Assembly (NCBI RefSeq): GCF_008386575.1
Contig: NZ_VUOA01000033.1
Location: 78,510 to 142,509, forward strand
Length of the DNA stretch: 64,000 nucleotides
Origin: Salinarimonas soli
GTDB lineage: Bacteria > Pseudomonadota > Alphaproteobacteria > Rhizobiales > Beijerinckiaceae
Direction of reading: 5' to 3'
The first letter of the stretch is position 1. Each line of letters starts with the position of its first letter. Positions 59,564 to 64,000 of the stretch are shown piece by piece. The notes beneath the pieces were generated by a model that was given only the letters and a program-made list of their open reading frames with translations, ran no database searches and was not told where the DNA came from. The translations under genes were made by a program, and so were the position numbers.

Positions 59564-59761
59564 ATGCGCGTCCGCTCCGCTCCTCCCCCTCTCGTCACCG
59601 CCCCTCTCGCGGCGGGATCCACCGGCCCGCGTACGCCCGCCTCGAACCGGCGGCCGGACGGAGGCCCGCGCCCGAAGGCGGAGCCGGAGGTGGCCGACAT
59701 CCTGAACGCGGGCCTGCCCGGCACCGTCCCTCCCTTCACCCGCCGGAGCGGGGCGCGATGA
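59564..59761 (+). CDS. possible small ORF coupled to the next gene
   Basis: A 65-codon frame (MRVRSAPPPLVTAPLAAG...) ends with TGA overlapping the ATG of the following secreted protein (ATGA), as in real translational couplings seen elsewhere in this window. Composition is Pro/Arg/Ala-rich, no ribosome-binding site is clear and no family is recognised, so chance is likely. The rest of the 367-bp gap (59391-59757) shows nothing else. Confidence 0.25.
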   Translation: MRVRSAPPPLVTAPLAAGSTGPRTPASNRRPDGGPRPKAEPEVADILNAGLPGTVPPFTRRSGAR

Positions 59762-60180
59762 AGGGGCATCGGGCGGCCTGGGCTGCCATCTCGCTGCTTC
59801 TCGCCCCCGCGGCGCGTGGCGAGCCCGCCGATTTCTTCGCGCAGCCCTCACTCACGGCGGGGCTGACCCGGATCTTCAACGAGAGCGACGCGGAGGGTCT
59901 CCACAGGCTTCTCGCCCCGGAGCTGCGCGACCTCCACCCGGTCCCGCGCCTCGCCCGCACCCTCGCGCTCTGCCGCGCCCTCACCCAGGACATCCTGCGG
60001 CTCGGCCCCGCGTCCTTTCCGTCCATGGGCGCCCGGAACGTGGGGTTCTTCACGGCCGAGGCCGAGACGGGCCTCTTCGAGCTCGTGATTGAGGTCGACG
60101 GGGACGGGTTCGTCACCCGTCTCCTTCTCTCCGACAACCTCGACGCGCCCGACCAGCAATGCCTCGTCGGCCCCCGGTGA
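59758..60180 (+). CDS. small secreted hypothetical protein
   Basis: The 140-residue protein has a signal peptide (RAAWAAISLLLAPAARG) and a compact alpha/beta region (SLTAGLTRIFNESDAEGLHR, then LCRALTQDILRLG, then ELVIEVDGDGFVTRLLL) whose pattern resembles small NTF2-like or DUF3887-type domains; that is a guess. One Cys lies in LALCRALTQ and one near the end. The ATG start removes an upstream frame with no protein-like character. Confidence 0.65.
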   Translation: MKGHRAAWAAISLLLAPAARGEPADFFAQPSLTAGLTRIFNESDAEGLHRLLAPELRDLHPVPRLARTLALCRALTQDILRLGPASFPSMGARNVGFFTAEAETGLFELVIEVDGDGFVTRLLLSDNLDAPDQQCLVGPR

Positions 60181-60187
60181 CCGAGGC

Positions 60188-61105
60188 TTACGCGTCCGCC
60201 TCCTCGCGCCCGGGACGGACCGCGAGCCAGGCCGCGGCCAGCATCGTCGCCATGCCGACCCCCTCGTGGACGGCGATCCGCTCGCCGAGCAGCACGACGC
60301 CGAGCCCGACGGCGATGGCCGGCGAGACGTAGCAATAGGCGCCCGCCCGCGACGGCCCCCAGTCGCGCACCAGGACGAGATAGATGGTGTAGGCGGCAAG
60401 CGACCCGCCGGCGACGAGGAAGAGCCAGGCGCCCCAGGCCATCGCCGGCCAGCGATGCGGCAGGGCCGCGAGCGCGCCGGGCTCCGCGGCGAGCGCCGCG
60501 AGGGTCGTCACCACCCCGCCCCAGAACAGGGTCACCCCCGCGACGACGAGGGGCGGATAGACCCGCAGGAGCGGCCGGGCGATCACGGATCCGCCCGCAT
60601 AGACGAGCGCCGACAGGATGATCGCCCCCACGCCCCAGGCCTCAAGCGGCGACCCGGTCCCGGGCGTCGAGGCCTTGGGCCCGAACAGGACGGCGAGGCC
60701 CAGTGCCCCGAGCCCGATCGCCAGCCCCTTGCGCCGGCTGAAGCGCTCCTCCCCCGCCAGCACCGCGAAGCCGAGCAGCGCCACGGGCAGGAAGGACAGG
60801 TCGATCACGGCGGCAAGGCCCGACGAGACGTGGATCGTGCCCCAGAACAGGAGGGGATAGGTGAGCGCCACCATCAGCAGCATGGCGAGAGCGAGCCGCC
60901 CCCGGTGGGCCGGCGCCACCGCCGTGGATTCGCCCCGCATCCGGCACCAGAGCAGGATGATGCCGCCCGCCGCGAGGAAGCGCGTCCCGGAGAAGAGCAC
61001 GGGCGGCACCGAGGCGAGCCCCACCTTCGCGGCCACCCAGGTCGCGCCCCAGATCAGGCACATGAGGGCAAACAGAAGCGTCCGCCGGTCGACATGGGAA
61101 CGCAT
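60188..61105 (-). CDS. EamA/DMT family transporter
   Basis: The 305-residue protein has ten predicted helices in two EamA halves (LMCLIWGATWVAAKVGL early; SPAIAVGLGVVLLGERIAV late). A metabolite exporter of unknown substrate. It is divergent from an AraC-type regulator, which may control it. Confidence 0.9.
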   Translation of the reverse strand: MRSHVDRRTLLFALMCLIWGATWVAAKVGLASVPPVLFSGTRFLAAGGIILLWCRMRGESTAVAPAHRGRLALAMLLMVALTYPLLFWGTIHVSSGLAAVIDLSFLPVALLGFAVLAGEERFSRRKGLAIGLGALGLAVLFGPKASTPGTGSPLEAWGVGAIILSALVYAGGSVIARPLLRVYPPLVVAGVTLFWGGVVTTLAALAAEPGALAALPHRWPAMAWGAWLFLVAGGSLAAYTIYLVLVRDWGPSRAGAYCYVSPAIAVGLGVVLLGERIAVHEGVGMATMLAAAWLAVRPGREEADA

Positions 61106-61232
61106 CCGGGCCTCCGAGCCGATTCCCCCGTGCCGATCCTGCGCAGGTCGGGCGCGCGGGCGCGAGTCCCAAATCCCGCAAGCGCGATCAACCGGACCCG
61201 GCCTAGTCTCCCGGGCGTGGACGGAGCACGGG

Positions 61233-62102
61233 ATGAAGAAGGACGCGACACGCCTGGATTATGGACGGCGCATGCAGCGCGTCGCCGCCCATATCGCCCG
61301 CCACCTCGACGAGGACCTCACCCTCGAGCGGCTCGCCGGCATCGCCTGCTTCTCGCCCTACCATTTCCACCGCCTCTACCGGGCGATCACGGGGGAGACG
61401 ACGGGCGAGACCGTGCGCAGGCTGCGGCTCCACCGGGCCGCGAACGAGCTGGCGCAGTCGACCCTGCCCATCGCGGGGATCGCGCGGCGCGCGGGCTACG
61501 GCTCCGTCGAGGCGTTCAACCGGGCCTTCGCGGCCGACCACCGCCAGCCCCCCGCGGCCTTCCGGGCCCGGCAGCTCCACGAGACGGCCCACCCCACCGA
61601 AGGAGACACGGATATGACCCAGGTCACGATCAAGGCGTTCGATGGCGCGGCCGTGGCGGCGCTGCCCCACCGGGGCGATTACCAGGCCATCGGCGGACGC
61701 TTCGAGGAGCTGACCGCTTGGGCCGGGGCGAACGGCCTGTTCCAGGTCCCGCGCCGCTGGTTCGCCATCTACTACGACGACGCGGCGGCGGTGCCCCAGG
61801 CGGACCTGCGCTCCGAGGCTTGCGTCGAGATCGAGCCCGGCCGGCCGCTCGGGCCTGGCATGGAGGAGCGCCGCATCCCGCCGGGCCGCGTCGCGACGAT
61901 CGTCCACCGGGGCCCCTACGCGGAGCTGGAGCGGGTGTACCGCACGCTCTACGGCGAATGGCTGCCCCGCAGCGGCGAGGAGCCCGACGACCGGCCGAGC
62001 TTCGAGGAATATCTCAACAATCCCCGCGAGGTGCCGCCTGCCGAATGGCTCACGGAGGTATTCCTGCCGCTCAAGGGGCAGGTGCTCCCTGCGGGCGCAT
62101 AG
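61233..62102 (+). CDS. AraC-type regulator with GyrI-like effector domain
   Basis: The 289-residue protein has an N-terminal AraC double helix-turn-helix (VAAHIARHLDEDLTLERLAG, then IAGIARRAGYGSVEAFNRAF) and a C-terminal GyrI-like domain (from about 130; MTQVTIKAFDGAAVAALPHR) that binds small hydrophobic or cationic ligands in the Rob/BmrR group. The start MKKDATR was chosen over an in-frame ATG far upstream. Likely target: the divergent EamA exporter. Confidence 0.92.
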   Translation: MKKDATRLDYGRRMQRVAAHIARHLDEDLTLERLAGIACFSPYHFHRLYRAITGETTGETVRRLRLHRAANELAQSTLPIAGIARRAGYGSVEAFNRAFAADHRQPPAAFRARQLHETAHPTEGDTDMTQVTIKAFDGAAVAALPHRGDYQAIGGRFEELTAWAGANGLFQVPRRWFAIYYDDAAAVPQADLRSEACVEIEPGRPLGPGMEERRIPPGRVATIVHRGPYAELERVYRTLYGEWLPRSGEEPDDRPSFEEYLNNPREVPPAEWLTEVFLPLKGQVLPAGA

Positions 62103-62144
62103 AAACCGGTGCGACGCGGGCCGAGCCGATGATAAGCGTGATCT

Positions 62145-63263
62145 ATGCCCCAAAGAACCCGCGTCGCCGTTCTCTATGGTGGTCGATCCGGCGAGCACGA
62201 GGTCTCGCTGCAATCCGCCGCCTCCGTGATCCGCCATCTCGACCGGGAGCGGTTCGAGATCGTCCCCGTCAGCATCGACAAGGCCGGGCGCTGGCAGCTG
62301 CATGGTCTCCACCGGCTCGACGAGGCCGGCGGCGACGCCCTGCCGATCCCTCCCGACGCCCCAGAGGTGCGCCTCGCAGGCGGGACCGAAGGGCGCTGCG
62401 CGCTGATCCCGCTCGCCGGAGGGCAGGCGACGGTCGAGATCGACGTGGTGATCCCGGTGATGCACGGGCCGCTCTACGAGGACGGCGCCATCCAGGGCCT
62501 CCTCGACCTCGCCGAGGCCGCCTATGTGGGCTCAGGCGTCCTCGCCTCCGCGCTTGCCATGGACAAGGACGTCGCCAAGCGGCTTGCGGGCCAAGCCGGC
62601 ATCCCGATCGCCCCCTACCGGGCCTTCACCCGCAAGAGTTTCGAGCGCGGCTCCGACGCCCTCCTGGCGGAGATCCGCGAGGCCTTGAGCCTGCCGGTCT
62701 TCGTGAAGCCCTGTAACATGGGCTCCAGCGTCGGCATCCATAAGGTCAAGGACTGGAGCGCGCTGCGGGCCGCCCTCGACGATGCCTTCCAATACGACGT
62801 GAAGGTGCTCGTCGAGCAGGGGATCGACGCGCGCGAGATCGAGGTGGCGGTGCTCGACGGCGACCCGCCCTTCGTGAGCCTCGCAAGCGAGCTCAACCCG
62901 CGCCCGCACCACGAGTTCTACTCCTACGCCGCCAAGTATCTCGACCCCGACGGCGCCACCGTCGACCTCCCGGCCCGCCTCGACCCGGCCGCGATGGAGC
63001 GCGTCCGGGGGCTCGCGGCGCAGGTCTTCGAGGCCCTCGGATGCAGCGGCCTCGCGCGGGTCGACTTCTTCCTCGACCGGGCGAGCGGCGCGTTCTACTT
63101 CAACGAGATCAACACCCTGCCCGGCTTCACCGCGATCAGCATGTATCCGAAGATGATGGAGGCCTCCGGCGTCTCCTATCCGGAGCTGCTCACGCGCCTC
63201 GTCGACCTCGCGGTCGAGCGCCACCGGACGCGCCACGGCCTGCGGCGGGATTTCAACGGCTGA
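62145..63263 (+). CDS. ddl: D-alanine--D-alanine ligase
   Basis: The 372-residue ATP-grasp enzyme makes the D-Ala-D-Ala dipeptide of peptidoglycan. Motifs: VAVLYGGRSGEHEVSLQSA, VIPVMHGPLYEDGAIQG, LPVFVKPCNMGSSVGIHKV and the metal site YFNEINTLPGFT. It is of the Ddl A/E-length type. It stands alone rather than in the division cluster, so it may be a second ligase. Confidence 0.95.
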   Translation: MPQRTRVAVLYGGRSGEHEVSLQSAASVIRHLDRERFEIVPVSIDKAGRWQLHGLHRLDEAGGDALPIPPDAPEVRLAGGTEGRCALIPLAGGQATVEIDVVIPVMHGPLYEDGAIQGLLDLAEAAYVGSGVLASALAMDKDVAKRLAGQAGIPIAPYRAFTRKSFERGSDALLAEIREALSLPVFVKPCNMGSSVGIHKVKDWSALRAALDDAFQYDVKVLVEQGIDAREIEVAVLDGDPPFVSLASELNPRPHHEFYSYAAKYLDPDGATVDLPARLDPAAMERVRGLAAQVFEALGCSGLARVDFFLDRASGAFYFNEINTLPGFTAISMYPKMMEASGVSYPELLTRLVDLAVERHRTRHGLRRDFNG

Positions 63264-63311
63264 GGGCCCGCGCTCGCGCCATCCGCGGCTTCCCGCCGAC
63301 GCAGATGCAAG

Positions 63312-63337
63312 AAGGGCCGCCCCGAGGGGCGGCCCTT
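63312..63337. terminator. bidirectional terminator between ddl and groEL
   Basis: AAGGGCCGCCCC pairs with GGGGCGGCCCTT around a short loop, with A/T-rich flanks on both sides (AAGAA left, TTC right). It lies between convergent ddl and groEL and can serve both. Confidence 0.75.
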
Positions 63338-63365
63338 CGCAGTTTCAGGTGCTGGCGAGCGAGCC

Positions 63366-64000
63366 TTAGAAGTCCATGCCGCCCATGCCGCCCATGCCAC
63401 CCATGCCGCCGCCGCCCGGCATCGCGGGGGCGTCCTTCTTGGGCGCCTCGGCGATCATCGCCTCGGTGGTGATGAGCAGGCCCGCGACCGAAGCCGCGTC
63501 CTGGAGCGCCGTGCGCACGACCTTCACGGGGTCGATGATGCCGGCCTGGACCATGTCGACATACTGCTCCGACTGGGCGTCGAAGCCGAAGGTCGCCGAG
63601 GTCTCGGCGTTGATGCGGCCGACCACGATCGAGCCCTCGACGCCGGCGTTCTCGGCGATCTGGCGGATCGGGGCCTCAAGGGCGCGCAGCACGATCTTGA
63701 TGCCGGCCTTCACGTCCGAGTTGTCGGAGGTGAGCTTCTCGACCGCAGCCTTGGCGCGCAGGAGCGCCACGCCGCCGCCGGGAACGATGCCCTCTTCCAC
63801 GGCCGCCTTGGTGGCGTGCATGGCATCGTCCACGCGGTCCTTCTTCTCCTTGACCTCGATCTCGGTCGCGCCGCCGACGCGGATCACCGCGACGCCGCCA
63901 GCCAACTTGGCCAGACGCTCCTGGAGCTTCTCGCGGTCGTAGTCCGAGGTGGTCTCCTCGATCTGCGCCTTGATCTGGGACACCCGCGCCTCGATGTCGG
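63366..64000 (-). CDS. groEL: chaperonin GroEL, 3' part (runs off the window)
   Basis: The last about 211 residues of the 60-kDa chaperonin. Visible: [40 protein letters not shown] with the ATPase region, and the GGM-rich tail ending MDF. The frame stays open to the window edge, so the start lies beyond it; an internal GTG is not the start. Hyphomicrobiales often carry several groEL copies; a groES gene would be expected upstream, outside the window. Confidence 0.97.
   Translation of the reverse strand, partial: DIEARVSQIKAQIEETTSDYDREKLQERLAKLAGGVAVIRVGGATEIEVKEKKDRVDDAMHATKAAVEEGIVPGGGVALLRAKAAVEKLTSDNSDVKAGIKIVLRALEAPIRQIAENAGVEGSIVVGRINAETSATFGFDAQSEQYVDMVQAGIIDPVKVVRTALQDAASVAGLLITTEAMIAEAPKKDAPAMPGGGGMGGMGGMGGMDF

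Noticed and set aside
63984-64000. GroEL starting at the internal GTG near 63983
   Set aside because: The frame continues to the window edge with GroEL-like sequence, so the gene is truncated by the window, not short.

Overview
The window is GC-rich, gene-dense chromosomal DNA of an alphaproteobacterium, most likely order Hyphomicrobiales (Rhizobiales) in or near the Methylobacteriaceae/Salinarimonadaceae. I infer this from the high-GC codon use, a divergent Lrp-type regulator beside a PutA without a ribbon-helix-helix domain, an HWE-family histidine kinase, DUF1036 and DUF2239 proteins, a GroEL tail ending in GGM repeats and MDF, a CtrA-like site before flhA, and intergenic palindromes of a kind common in these genomes. 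The genus cannot be fixed from sequence alone. Most of the window reads as core chromosome. No phage, transposase, integrase, CRISPR array, tRNA or rRNA was found. The one compositionally foreign piece is the AT-rich membrane-protein ORF at the left edge (about 1-700).

Layout. 0.7-3.6 kb: rpsO-pnp on the minus strand, with leader hairpins and a strong terminator. 3.9-7.1 kb: DUF892 ferritin-like protein, then a radical SAM/HhH protein coupled to a DUF4130-UdgX-like fusion. 7.1-9.7 kb: an orphan TAXI solute-binding protein overlapping a membrane-anchored Pro/Ala-rich protein. 9.8-13.5 kb: lrp/putA divergent pair for proline catabolism. 13.7-15.9 kb: PAS-HWE kinase and HNH protein. 16-21.3 kb: a minus-strand operon tctC-tctB-tctA-CoA transferase-citryl-CoA lyase, which looks like import, CoA activation and cleavage of a tricarboxylate. 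21.5-25.6 kb: L,D-transpeptidase, then a chorismate mutase-hisC-tyrC aromatic amino acid operon. 26-28 kb: metX-metW. 28-41 kb: PCu(A)C chaperone, EamA transporters, DUF1036, pyruvate kinase, flhA, a YbhN-like protein, hydrolase, GNATs and a COG0523 metallochaperone. 40-42 kb: nitroreductase, tsaB-rimI. 42-47 kb: acyl-CoA synthetase, DUF2239, GIY-YIG, hydrolase, aldo/keto reductase, Nfu. 47.5-51.3 kb: isocitrate dehydrogenase, ftsY, RluA-type synthase. 51.3-58.7 kb: MarR regulator, DctPQM TRAP transporter and a divergent 5-oxoprolinase, a likely 5-oxoproline uptake and use locus. 59-64 kb: small hypotheticals, EamA, AraC-GyrI, ddl and the 3' end of groEL.

Three families of long imperfect palindromes (about 150-195 bp, two copies each) occupy intergenic space: A at 13541 and 33847, B at 18029 and 25729, C at 48995 and 58838. 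Shorter related hairpins lie at 15957 and 28627. No wholly new defence-type system was seen. The most interesting items are the cysteine-free UdgX-like fusion beside its radical SAM partner, the CoA-linked tct operon, the TRAP/5-oxoprolinase locus with three stacked palindromes and an internal terminator, a chorismate mutase with what may be a decayed prephenate dehydratase-like tail, and an isocitrate dehydrogenase carrying NAD-type cofactor residues.
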